A stretch of DNA of 64,000 nt, from the NCBI GenBank assembly GCA_017893485.1, contig CM030365.1, positions 44,448,458-44,512,457 on the forward strand, in the 5' to 3' direction. The translations under genes were made by a program, and so were the position numbers. Each line of letters begins with the position of its first letter. Within the stretch, counting starts at the first letter, position 1. This DNA comes from Hemerocallis citrina. Lineage: Eukaryota; Streptophyta; Magnoliopsida; Asparagales; Asphodelaceae. This document shows positions 1 to 9,960 of this stretch, piece by piece. The notes below the pieces were generated by a model. The model ran no database searches. It was given only the letters and a program-made list of their open reading frames with translations, and had not been told where the DNA came from.

Positions 1-1354
1 CCATCCAGGAAAAGCCAATGTTGTAGCTGATGCGCTCAACAGGAAGTGCAGTTTGTCCTAATTGATCACCACTTAGGAGAAGTTGGCAGAAAAGCTCGAT
101 CGAGCAGGGATTGAGGTGGTTTTGCAAGGATTGGGAGCTTCCTTAGCTCAATTAAGGATTCAAACCACTTTAAGGGACAAAATCATCGATAGTCAGAAGA
201 CCGATCCAGAGATTCAAGATATGAGAGAGCAAGTTGGCATTGGCAGGTTGGTAGAATTTCAAGTGAAGGATGAAGTGTTGTGGTTTGGAGAGCGGCTGTG
301 TGTGCCAAATCAAGCAGAACTGAAGGAGAGTATTCTTCAGGAAGCACATGCCACTTTATTATCCTTGCATCCAGGGAGTACCAAGATTTACAAGGACATA
401 AAGCAGTATTTCTGGTGGCCAGGGATGAAGCGAGGTGTGGCAAAGTTTGTTGCCAGGTGTGCAGTTTGTCAGCAGTTCAAAGCCGAGATCAGAAACCCCG
501 GGGTTTGTTGCAACCCTTACCCATCCCGGAGTGGAAGTGGGATTGTATCAGCATGGACTTTATCACAGGATTGCCCAAGAGTTCCAAGGGCAATGACGCA
601 ATTTGGGTGATAGTGGACCGACTCACTAAATCGGCTCACTTCTTGGCGATGAAGCTTACTTGGTCGATGGAGAAGCTGGCCGAGTTGTATGTTGGGGAGA
701 TTGTTAGGCTTCATGGAGTTCCTCTATCGATAGTATCCGACCGAGATGCATGTTTCACCTCGCATTTCTGGAGAAGTCTTCAAGCAGCCTTGGGGACGAA
801 GATTGATTTCAGTATGGCCTTTCATCCTCAAACTGATGGGCAGACTGAGAGAGTCAAAAGGGTACTAGAAGATATGCTGAGATGTTGAGTGTCGGACTTT
901 GGTGGCAGTTGAGAGAAGCATTTGGCTCTAGTGGAATTTGCCTACAACAACAGTTTCCAGGCAAGCATCGGGATGGCACCGTATGTGGCTCTGTATGGAA
1001 GGAAGTGCAGTACACCGGTATGTTTGTATGAAGTGGGGGAACGGCAGGTGTAAGGGCCGGAGATTGTGCAGCAGACCTCAGAAAAGATCGAGCTGATCAG
1101 GAAGAGGTTAGTCTACGCACAGAGCAGGCAGAAGAGTTATGCCGACAACCGGAGGAGAGATCTGGAGTTTGAAGAAGGTGATTTTGTCTTTGAGAAGGTG
1201 TCTCCAACCAAGGGGGTGATTCGGTTTGGAAGAGGAGGAAAATTAGCCCCGAGATACATAGATCCTTATAAGATTTTGAAAAGGATTGGGAAGACAGCTT
1301 ATCGGTTAGAATTACCGGAAGAGTTGGCCCAGGTCCACAATGTCTTCCATGTGT
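1..1354 (+). pseudogene. Chromovirus (Ty3/gypsy) pol fragment: RNase H end and integrase
   Basis: The left edge cuts the element. The first codons carry the RNase H end motif ([12 protein letters not shown]). An integrase follows: an H2C2 zinc finger around 345-470 ([10 protein letters not shown]...CAVCQQ), the first catalytic Asp in [11 protein letters not shown] (~550-580), the second in the [12 protein letters not shown] block (~738-770), and the Glu region in the QTDGQTERV block (~830-850). It closely resembles the integrase of element B at 39.8-41.0 kb. Damage: a 1-nt loss near 488 shifts the frame, an in-frame TGA lies at ~886, TGG has become TGA at ~909, and another stop is at ~1052. 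The protein breaks off just after the FHVCML motif (~1350), where a minisatellite begins, so the chromodomain end and 3' LTR are missing. Confidence 0.9.
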
Positions 1355-1932
1355 GTATGTTGTTTCCAGGCATCATGAGTGTTGTTTATGTTGTTTCGAG
1401 GCAAATTGAGCTCTGTTTATATTGTTTCTAAAAATTCTTATCTGATTTATGTTGTTTCCATGCACTTTGAGCTCTGTTTATGTTGTTTCCAGGCGGATTC
1501 AGCTCTATTTATATTGTGCTGAGCATTCTAAGCTCTGTTTATGTTGTTTCCAGGCACTTTGAGCTCTGTTTATGTTGTTTCGAGGCTAGTTGAGCTCTGT
1601 TTATATTGTTTCTGAGCATTCGAAGCTCTGTTTATTTTCTTTCCAGGCATTTTGAGCTGTTTATATTTTTTTCAGGCACTCTGAGATCTGTTTATGTTGT
1701 TTCGAGGTGAGATAAGCTCTGTTTATATTGTTTCTGAGCATTCCAAGCTCTGTTTATGTAGTTTCCAGGCACTTTCAGTGTTGTTTATGTTGTTTCAAGG
1801 CTGATTGAGCTATGTTTATATTGTTTCTGAAGATTCTTATCTTGTTTATGTTGTTTCCATGCACTTTGAGCTCTGTTTATATTGTTTCGAGGTTGATTGA
1901 GCTATGTTTATATTGTTTATGTTATTTCCAGG
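1355..1932. repeat. ~31-bp minisatellite with higher-order variants
   Basis: Tandem degenerate units of about 31 bp, of the form GAGCTCTGTTTATGTTG followed by TTTCCAGGCACTTT. Three variants alternate (ends like CCAGGCACTTT, CGAGGCTAGTT, CTGAGCATTC), giving a longer period of roughly 93 bp. The first unit starts inside the truncated pol codons (shared TATGTTGTTTCC). The array is interrupted at a CCAGG by element NA and resumes only briefly after 4393 (CCAGGCATT). No coding role is seen. Confidence 0.85.
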
Positions 1933-2449
1933 TGATATGAGTTAGATGACGTGACCCTTCCTGGGCCATCAGATCCCTTCAAATCCCTTTCTTCCCTGAT
2001 AATCAGATCACCAGGAGCCCAACTTGCTCCTACCGCCTCAGGCCCACAGGCAAACAGGTCCGACCCGGCCCGTTAAGGTCTCAGACCCGTTTACCCCTGC
2101 CTACAAATACCATACCCCCGCCTCACTTCACCAGGTAATAAACTTTTCCCCACGTGAACCCTAGTCACGGTTGCTTTCTCAGTACTTACTAGATCGTCGC
2201 AGGGCTTGCCACCGGGACTTCTCCTAGTGTTTCTAGGCAGTGTGTAGGTACAGAAGATCTGAACCAAGCCCCAAAGATCCGAGCCAAGATACTGGATCCG
2301 AGCCGAGCACTTGGCCTCTACCTCTCCGCTACTACCCCAGAGCCGATCCTGCTCCCTAGGATCGGACTGACGCCAGTACCACCGTTTCCTATCACAAATT
2401 ACAAGAACTCACACCTGTTTCCCCCACACCCAAAAAACAAACCGCATCA
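1933..2449 (+). repeat. 5' LTR of NA
   Basis: 517 bp, TG...CA ends, pairs with 3878-4393. Visible differences between the two copies (for example a TATA-like CTACAAATACC here against CTATAAATACC in the right LTR) indicate an insertion that is not recent. Confidence 0.93.
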
Positions 2450-2469
2450 GGTTGGTGCCTTCTGTAGGA
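2450..2469 (+). promoter_or_regulatory. Putative primer-binding site of NA
   Basis: GGTTGGTGCCTTCTGTAGGA lies directly after the 5' LTR and matches the post-LTR motif of A1 (ATTGGCGCCGTCTGTGGG) and A2 (ATTGGTGCCGTCTGTAGG). The cognate tRNA was not determined. Confidence 0.7.
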
Positions 2470-2799
2470 AACGAATGGTATTGTCGCCCGTTCGAGCCCC
2501 ACCAAGGATGCCATCCCTACTCCGAGCTCTGACATGGCTCCCAAAACCAGAAGGGTCGTCACATTGGCACGACATCCGGACCCCCTACATCACAGCCGTG
2601 CGGATGCCCAGGGTTCTAACCGACCGTAGGTCCACGGTGCGGCCAGATTGGGGCTAGGTGCTTCTCTCTCAAATGCAACCGATTTGCGATGCATTATTTC
2701 AGATCGACAGGCCACCCGCACCAGGGGAGAGGCCATTTCCAACTCGGTCTCGAACCAGCGTAGATGGTCGTCCCCAGAGCACAACCCAGAACAGAGTCA

Positions 2800-3720
2800 C
2801 TCGCCCCATGCTCGGTAGTGACCTCGAGCCATCCTAGAGCTTTATCAGTAAGCTTGGGGCTAGGAAGTCGGTAGCGATTCCGAGCCACCCCACCGCTTTC
2901 ATAACAAGTAGGGGGACTCGGCGCTCGGCAGTGACCTCGAGCCATCCCAGAGCTTTTTCAGCAAGCTTGGGGCTCAACGATCGGGAGAAATTCCGAGCCA
3001 CCCTACAACTTTCATAACAAGTAGGGGGCTCCGCGCTCAGCAGTGACCTCGAGCCATCCCAGAACTTTCACAACAAGCTTGCGGGCTCGATGGTTGGTAG
3101 CGATTCCGAGCCACCCCACCGCTTTTCCAACAAGCAGGGGGACTCGGCGCTCGGCAGTGACCTCGAGCCATTAAAGAGCTTTTTCAGCAAGCTTGGAGGC
3201 TCGGCGGTCGGTAGCGATTACGAGCCACCCCACCGCTTTTCCAACAAGTAGGGTGGCTCGATGCTCGGCAGTGATCTCGAGCCATCCCAGAGCTTTCACA
3301 ACAAGCTTGGGGCTCGACGGTCGGTAGCGATTCCGAGCCACCCCACCACTTTCAAAATAAGTAGGGGGCTCGACGCTCGGCAGTAACCTCGAGCCACCCC
3401 ACCACTTTCATTACAAGTAGGGGGCTCGACGCTCGGCAGTAACCTCGAGCCATCCCAGAGCTTTTTTGGGGCTCGACGGTCGGTGGCGATTCCGAGCCAC
3501 CCCTTAGCTCTTACAGACGAGCTTCTGGGCTTGGCACTCGGTAGAGAGCCTCGACATCCGAGTTCATAAAGGCTCGATGCTTGGAAGTAGCCTTGAGCGA
3601 CCCCCAGCTCACTACGAGCTTCGGGGCTCGACGACTCGGCGACAGACCCCAGCATCCGAGCGCATAGGGGTTCGACGCTCGACACTCGGCTGCCGACCCT
3701 TTGTTCTCGACTCTCGAAGC
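2800..3720. repeat. ~113-bp dimeric tandem repeat inside NA
   Basis: Anchors ACCTCGAGCC recur at 2821, 2934, 3046, 3160, 3274 and 3386, spaced 112-114 bp. Each unit is a dimer of two related ~56-bp monomers: one holds CTCGAGCCATCCCAGAGC, the other CCGAGCCACCCCACCGC. A single-monomer step occurs at 3386-3442. Many units carry AAGTAGGGGGCTC, nearly the same as the polypurine tract used at the 3' LTR of this element. Antisense reading frames here are by-products of the repeat. Confidence 0.85.
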
Positions 3721-3860
3721 CCCTTATATCTCTAAGGGATCCCCTTCATCCTACCCTGCTGGCCTCTCCAGGAAGATACAAACTACATTCGCCGTATGCA
3801 ACGCTCCGCTCTTCCTACAAAGACAAATCACTCATCCACGACTGGATTACCCAGCCCTCC

Positions 3861-3877
3861 ATGAGTAGGGGGACTCC
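3861..3877 (+). promoter_or_regulatory. Polypurine tract of NA
   Basis: ATGAGTAGGGGGACTCC abuts the 3' LTR and is the likely plus-strand primer site. The same purine core is found in the tandem units upstream and before the 3' LTR of A2. Confidence 0.7.
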
Positions 3878-4393
3878 TGATATGGGTTAGATGATGTGGC
3901 CCCTCCTGGGCCATCAGATCCTTCAAATCGCGCTCTTTCCTGATCATCAGATCACCAGGAGCCCAACGGGCTCCTACCGCCTCAGGCCCATAGGAGAACT
4001 GGTCCGACCCAGCCCGTTAAGGTCCCACACCCGTTTACCCCTTCCTATAAATACCAGACCCCCTCCTCACTTCACTAGTTAATAAACTTTTTCCCACCTG
4101 AACCGTAGTTACCGTTGCTTTCTCAATAACTGACTAGATCATCGGAGGGCCTGCCATCGGGACTTCTCCCGGTATTTCTAGGCAGTGTGCATGTACAGAA
4201 GATCCGAGCTGAGCCCCAAAGATCCTAGCAGAGATATTGGATCGGAGCCGAGCACTCGGCCTCTACCTCTCCGCTGCTACCCCCGAGTCGGTCCTGCTCC
4301 CTAGGATCGGACCGATGCTAGTACCACCGTTTCCTATTCACAAATTACGAAATCACACCTGTTGCCCCCACACCCCCAAAAAAAACCGCATCA
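3878..4393 (+). repeat. 3' LTR of NA
   Basis: 516 bp, TG...CA, with a TATAAATA box at 4046-4053. It is followed by the target duplication CCAGG at 4394-4398. Reading frames within it are not meaningful. Confidence 0.93.
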
Positions 4394-5890
4394 CCAGGCA
4401 TTATTAGAATTGTATTATACTAGATGTTTAATGTCATTATTTTTTCATATGTTCGATTTGTTGAATTATTAATAATTATTTTGTATTTTCTTTAAACATG
4501 TTACATATGGCAAGACCGAAGAGGAAGTTGATCAGGACTGTGCATGACCAAGAGGATGCCATACAGCAGCCTAGCACAGGACCTACTATTCAGCACCCTG
4601 CGGAAGGGATTGGGGGGCGGCGGAAGGGGGTGCTACTACAGTCGAGGCGGGTGAAGGTAGCATGTCCACCAGCTTGAGGAGGATGAGGAGATCGATGAAG
4701 ATGAAGGAAATATGGTAGCTCTCGAACAATGAAAAGATATTAGTAAATAGCACCAATGTCAATCAACCAATTGGAGAAGCCGGGAGTAAGATCGGGAAAT
4801 TTTGCGGTGTAGTAGCCAAAAATCTTCATATCCTTCTGTTAAGCTACAAGCGCTGGTCGAAAGTACTAACGAAAGCCAAAATGACGGTCTTTGATGCGAT
4901 TAAGGTATATTCTTATTTTATCTCTAATATTTAATTGCACTATATGAGACTTTAGATTTTGTACTATATTATGAGTACATATTCAATCAAGTAGAACAAT
5001 ATAAATGAGTCATTAGTATCAAAAGGTAGTAAAGCCTTTTCAAATATTTATTAATTTAAGTGATTGAGTAAATATGGAGAAATCCTCATATCCTTGAACT
5101 TTTTTAAAGCGATAGTACAATATATATCTTCAATTAATATCATTTTGTAGCAAAAGTTTACAATCTCTGGTGCTCTTGATGGATGGGTCAATTAACCGAT
5201 ATCAAAGAAATAGAGGGATCACAAGAGCCTTTTAAAAGTGAATTACTATGACGAGGAGTAGACGGAGGCCGAGAATGCAAGGTTGGTTCCGAATGCGTGA
5301 CCGCACAAGACTGACAATTTCTCGTCTCTTTTACTGGAAAGGTAATTTTATTTCATTGTTCATATATTTCATTGATGATATATTTTATAGATTTTGGTAA
5401 ACATAAACATATATTCCGATTATCAAAATTGTATAAAGGAAAGCTGAAATTGGTCTGAGCAGCTGAAGGAATATGAATGTGAAGTATACCACGGGGAGTA
5501 GAAACTTTGCCATTGTGCGGGATGACTTGGTAATGAATATTTCATTTTATAGTAATTACTTTTAAAATAGTTTTAAACATTCGTCAAACGATGGAAAGAG
5601 TATCGGCGAGGTTGATTTTTTTGAAACTACTGACACAAGCAAGGATGGAACATTTCGGGTGAGTTTGCAGCCGAGATAGTGGTAAAAATGAAACTTTAAA
5701 ACTAATTTTAATTTGGTATTTAATTATAGAAGTAATTTATTAATATTAATGTTTTCTTTACTCTGTTTTATAGATGAACGCTAGAGCACTGATTGTGGAG
5801 AGGTCGTCATCTTCTTCGGTAGAGGTCCTCATCTTCTTCGGTATATCCATTAACTATCCAACGTGAAGCTATCTCTGAAGTGAGGGGGAG

Positions 5891-6291
5891 TGTAACACCC
5901 CGTATCCAACTCGTATGCTCACAAATAAATCTTAATCCACTGCCCACCACAGGTTGGCCTCAAAAAAGGTGTCTGGACTATTAGGTAACCTTTGATCATA
6001 GGCAAATTCTACTTATACTCTCCTTTTCCCTTTTCATTCAATGATATGGGACTAAATCCCTACGCACAACACCCACGCCACATCACCCCTATGCACAGCA
6101 CAGCCACTCCTTTCTCTTTCTTTCATTTTCATTCATTCATTTTTCATTTAATGCCTATGCCCCATAATTCTCTACTATAGGCTCCTTTATTAATCCACTT
6201 AATCCATATAGCCCATAAAATTCCTTTAAGCCCACCCCAATATTCTATATATATATCTCTAATATTTCTCCTATAAATCAGGGGTGTTACA
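5891..6291 (-). repeat. LTR of TRIM (3' LTR in element orientation)
   Basis: 401 bp, TG...CA, followed inward by TTCACCCACTCTTAAG, whose complement is a purine-rich tract suited to plus-strand priming on the minus strand. Confidence 0.92.
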
Positions 6292-6493
6292 TTCACCCAC
6301 TCTTAAGAATTTAGTGTCCTCACTGAATACGGGACGTGTAATCTAGCACAGGATCACCTTTCTAGTCGAATGTAGACTGTACCATGATCGACTTTAGTGT
6401 ACGACCTTGGTTTCTCCTCTTTTACCAGCGTACTACCCTCAATACTTTTTCAGACGTACATTTCACCAAGATCTACATTGGGTGTTGAAAGTT

Positions 6494-6506
6494 GGCTCTG
6501 ATACCA
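6494..6506 (-). promoter_or_regulatory. Primer-binding site of TRIM
   Basis: GGCTCTGATACCA on the plus strand is the complement of TGGTATCAGAGCC, the tRNA-Met primer site found after many plant 5' LTRs. It fixes the element orientation as minus. Confidence 0.9.
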
Positions 6507-6508
6507 TT

Positions 6509-6907
6509 TGTAACGCCCCGTACCCAACTCATACTCACACAAATAAATCCTAATCCACTGCCCACCATAGGCTGGTCTCAAAAAAGGGGTTTGGACTATT
6601 AGGTAACATTTGATCATAGGCAAATTCTGTTTATACTCTCTTTTGCTCTTTTCATTCATCGATGTGGGACAAACCTTATACACAACACCCATGCCGCATC
6701 ACCCCCACGCACAGCACAACCACTCCTTTCTCTTTCTTTCATTTTCATTCATTCATTTTTCATTTAATGTCTATGCCCCATAATTCTCTTCTATAGGCTC
6801 CTTTATTAATCCACTTAATCCATATAGCCCATAGAATTCCTATAGGCCCATTCCAATATTCCATATATATATCTCGAATATTTCTCCTATAAATCTGGGG
6901 TGTTACA
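6509..6907 (-). repeat. LTR of TRIM (5' LTR in element orientation)
   Basis: 399 bp, TG...CA, pairs with 5891-6291. The two copies differ at scattered positions, so the insertion is not very recent. Confidence 0.92.
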
Positions 6908-7298
6908 GGGAGAGAGCGACCCGGTCGTGTGCATGGTATGGGATTGAGGCCAACACCATCACAGGTAAGTTAGATTTGACATTTGTATTTGAATTAGCGG
7001 CACTTTTGATTGTGAGTGGAAGATGAGATTAATGTATATCGGATATGTGTTAGATCACATGCATTTGGTCATCATGCATCTACCTCCGGCCATCCACCCT
7101 ATCCCGACGTGTTCAAGATGCAGGTAGATATTCAAGGCCTGAAAGATATGATTGCTTCTTTACTCTCCCAACAAAATCACAATGCTGAGAATCTAATACA
7201 TGGAACGGTAAGTAACATGCAAAATTTTGCCATAGTTTAATTTCTTTAGTTTAGATAGTACTGATGCATATTGTGCATTATACAGGGACAGCGAATAC

Positions 7299-7347
7299 CA
7301 TCGATTTCTAGTCACATTCGTACAACGATTTCTAGTCACATTCGTAC
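7299..7347 (+). repeat. ~25-bp direct duplication in the last CACTA exon
   Basis: The string CGATTTCTAGTCACATTCG plus TACAA occurs twice in immediate succession. It adds a short duplicated stretch to the C-terminal exon. Confidence 0.8.
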
Positions 7348-7639
7348 AACAGGGCGAAATACCGATGAGAGTGGAAGAGACACCGGGCCAGATGATGAGA
7401 CTCCCCCGCCCTAGTTTTTAGGATATGGACTTTATTTTTCTTATGTTTTGTCGGAACTTTATGTATGTTTTGTAAAAACTATATGTTATACAACTTATAC
7501 ATTATAACTCTTTGCAGACAGTTTATATATATGTTTTTTATGTTGTTATTATTTATTTTAATATTTGAGCATTCAAATTTGATGTGAATACATGTATTTT
7601 TAATATGTGATTAATTACCTGTATTTTTAATTTGGAAAT

Positions 7640-8157
7640 TTGAATTCAACTACAAAAGAAAATAGAGAATACCTATTCCGGAATTTTTTTAAGAACACCG
7701 GGATAGATATCTAACATAAAAATATGAATTTAACCTATTACGGTGTTTCGAAACGCCGTTGTAGGCTTATCATATGCAGCTTACAAGTGAGTCTATCCCG
7801 AGGCTGTACACACAACGCCGCCAGAGATAATTAACTTCTAAAAAATAAAATGTCTATCCCGGCGTTCGGAAACACCGGGATAGATTAACTTTTTTAAAAT
7901 ACCCAAATTGAAAAGTGACCTATACCAGCATTTCAGAACCGTCGGCATATGTTTATGGGCTATAGCGGCATCTGCGAAAAATGCCGGGATAGACCACTCA
8001 TTTGTCCCAACGTTTACTACCACTCACTTGTCTCGATGCTTGCTCTAGCGGCATTTTGCACGACGTTGTCACAAACGCTACTATGATCTATAGTAGCGTT
8101 TTTTAACGCCATTACAAGTTTAAAAAAACATCAGTATTGCCTTTGCTATTTGTAGTG
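7640..8157. repeat. CACTA right subterminal repeats and terminal inverted repeat
   Basis: Repeated motifs such as CTATCCCGGCGTT and its near complement AACACCGGGATAG occur in alternating orientation (7670-8100). They form potential hairpins such as GGCGTTCGGAAACACCG. This is the usual layout of CACTA ends, where the accessory protein binds. The terminus TTGTAGTG ends at 8157. Confidence 0.8.
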
Positions 8158-8586
8158 CGCTTAAAAAACTACTTTTTCTTGGAATTACTAATTAAATTGA
8201 GCTTGAGAGCAAACGCAGCTGTTAAGAAAATTAAGTGACTGTATATAGCAACACAAAAATTTCAAGATGATAAGCTTTTATAACATCACTATCCTTTGGA
8301 CTCAGTTGTACATACACTTGCTTTATTATATTTGTTCTTCATCATTTTATTATAGACATTTATGTAGTGTATATTCTCATTTCACCCTTACGCTTTAGGG
8401 TGTATCGTATGGTATGTCCCCTATGGTGGATAGATATGGCTTGGGATTGCCTATGGGGCACGGTGGCATGGTAAGCTTAATAATAAGTTAATTCATATTT
8501 TCTACTGTTTTCTTGATTTGTTTCATGAACACCGTACATTGCCATAATGGTCATATAGTGGTGTGTTATGCCTTTAATTTAAGTTT
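8158..8586. other. AT-rich spacer with an orphan exon-like block
   Basis: No gene is recognised. At 8399-8470 lies a 72-bp block bounded by a good acceptor (pyrimidine-rich tract ending TTTAG) and a donor GTAAGC. It reads in one frame as a Gly/Met-rich peptide (begins GVSYGMSPMVDRYGLG). It could be a leftover exon of a host RNA-binding-like protein or chance; the product is not identified. Confidence 0.3.
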
Positions 8587-9960
8587 TTTTTTTTTTTTTT
8601 GGAGGGAAAAGGTCGAATCTGGCCACCCTATTTCATTAATAAGAACTTAACGAAACAAAACCAGAGTACTAGACCCAAATACAAACTACAGACGGAAAAT
8701 AAAACATACACGAAGCAATATGATGCGTACAAACAACAAATCCCTCCAACAACCCTGGAGGGTGAGCCGACAAAACAAACTCGTTCCAGCAAAATTGTAA
8801 GTACGTCAGTTTAGATTCGTACAGTGCCTCCACGGCACATGCACACCCACCTGAGACAAGTCTGACAGGATTTTATCACCCGCCGACCCCTGCCTTCACC
8901 TCGCTGGGGGGACCCCATCTTTGGGCCCAAGCCTCGCAGAACAGAAACTGACCCCACGACACATGCATAGCGACGCACCCTCCCACCATCTCCGCCACAC
9001 ATCCTACAAACGTGCCAGTAGCTCCCACAGCCGCTACCAAAGAGATAACCGTGAAGATGATACCTTCACCTCTCACACAATAGCGCCATCTTAGGCGATT
9101 TCTCACCACACAACTATCTCGCTCACCCCACCAAACACCACGCTCCAGGAGAGAGCCGTGGAGATGATACCTTCACCTCTCTCACGCTCAAGCTCTCTTC
9201 GACGATTTCTCACCACACAGACTTATCTCGACTCATACTCTCCAACCCGAGGGAAAAGATGACGCTGTCACGAGCCAGTGGCCTAAGCTAGAGAAAACTC
9301 AATAGCCTGATAGTAGGTGCTGTGAAGACTTCACCGGCGACATCATAGGACATTCCAGACCAACCATATCCAAACCCCACACCCCATCACCCCCAACACC
9401 AACAAATTACCGGCCTTGCCCCACGGGCCCCAAAGCGAACCACCAACCTCACACACTTGAACCCCAGATCCATGGTGTTCGTGACAACCGGCGCGGGAGG
9501 ATGTTCTGGCGCGACATAGTCGTTCCGCGACAGTTCAGACAAGCACCCCAGAAGTTGAGACAAGTGAGCATACATCACGGAGGGACCCTATCTTTGGGCC
9601 CAAGCTCCACAATCGTGCAAGGCAACCTAATCCTTCAAGCGCACCTCAATCTAGAAACGCACTACGGCACAACCATGCACACCCGGCTTCTTCATACGCA
9701 CTACGAACTCTCGGAAAGACCAAATAACAGCGGCAGATCACCGTGATTGGCCCCAAGAGTGTGGACATGGTGGCAAGCGCGAGGAACAACCGGGCAAAAA
9801 ACTAGCAAAGCCCACCAAACCCAAAACCCAACCCAAAAAACCACACCCCCACTCCAAATACTGGGCTTCGTCGCCACGTCGGACGGAATGACAAGGGGAG
9901 CCCACGTACGCCGACGAACAAATCCACCTTACCAAAATCAACGTATTAAGTTGAATCCTA
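8587..9960 (-). mobile_element. Possible reverse-oriented retro-insertion (LINE or retrocopy), 3' end at the left
   Basis: A run of T at ~8587-8600 is followed by sequence whose complement ends in TTATTAATGAAATAGGG, a layout typical of polyadenylated plant LINE or retrocopy 3' ends inserted on the minus strand. The rest is more GC-rich than its surroundings and has only short open frames with no reverse transcriptase motif. A phrase ATCTTTGGGCCCAAGC appears at ~8920 and ~9593. The right boundary and any target duplication were not found, so the limits are approximate. Confidence 0.3.
9040..9240. repeat. Imperfect ~110-bp tandem duplication
   Basis: Two adjacent copies share GATGATACCTTCACCTCTC and GCGATTTCTCACCACAC-like phrases (about 9053-9125 and 9165-9235). 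No function is apparent. Confidence 0.6.

Larger units (their letters stand above)
1933..4393 (+). mobile_element. NA: complete small non-autonomous LTR retrotransposon
   Basis: Two direct LTRs (1933-2449 and 3878-4393) begin TGATATG and end CATCA. They are flanked by the same 5-bp duplication, CCAGG (1928-1932 and 4394-4398). A primer-binding-like site follows the left LTR and a purine-rich tract precedes the right LTR. The 1.43-kb interior has no gag or pol; it is largely a dimeric tandem repeat. The LTR ends, the GGTGCCNTCTGTAGGAA post-LTR motif and the AGTAGGGGGACTC tract resemble those of Tat elements A1 and A2, so it was probably moved by a Tat-type enzyme set. That last point is inference. 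Confidence 0.93.
5891..6907 (-). mobile_element. TRIM (terminal-repeat retrotransposon in miniature)
   Basis: Two ~400-bp direct repeats (5891-6291 and 6509-6907), each beginning TGTAAC and ending GTTACA, enclose only 217 bp. The 5-bp duplication GGGAG flanks it (5886-5890 and 6908-6912). The interior ends with the complement of TGGTATCAGAGCC two bases from the right repeat, i.e. an initiator tRNA-Met-type primer site read on the minus strand, so the element points leftwards. There is no coding capacity. Confidence 0.95.
4507..7414 (+). pseudogene. CACTA accessory protein gene (plant En/Spm 'transposase_24' type), broken
   Basis: Exons recognisable by family motifs and GT-AG borders: 4507-4904 (starts MARPKRKL; contains KIGKFCGVVAKNLHILLLSY), ~5151-5341, ~5439-5529 (TTGSRNFAIVRDDL), ~5580-5659 (FFETTDTSKDGTFR), ~5772-6964, ~7050-7207 and 7286-7414 (TAG). 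Donors seen: GTATAT at 4905, GTAATT at 5342, GTAATG at 5530, GTGAGT at 5660, GTAAGT at 6965 and at 7208. Proteins of this family accompany the CACTA transposase and usually carry a conserved central domain plus a coiled coil near the C-terminus. Several exons have stops or frame breaks, and the fifth exon is split by a TRIM; its frame runs from EAISEV into GRVHGMGLRPTPS once the insert and one TSD copy are ignored. The acceptors of exons 4 and 6 are uncertain. Confidence 0.7.
4399..8157 (+). mobile_element. CACTA (En/Spm) DNA transposon, left end not found
   Basis: The right end is TTTGCTATTTGTAGTG, whose complement begins CACTACAAATAGCAAA, a CACTA-type terminal inverted repeat ending at 8157. 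Inward of it lie many short inverted and direct subterminal motifs. The interior holds a spliced gene of the plant En/Spm accessory-protein type. No matching CACTACAAA left terminus was seen in the window; only about 100 bp separate the first exon from the minisatellite, so the left part appears deleted. The TNPD-type transposase is absent. The element itself is interrupted by a TRIM at 5891-6907. Confidence 0.8.

Noticed and set aside
3296..3685. 129-residue antisense frame in NA
   Set aside because: Falls inside the dimeric tandem repeat; product is periodic.
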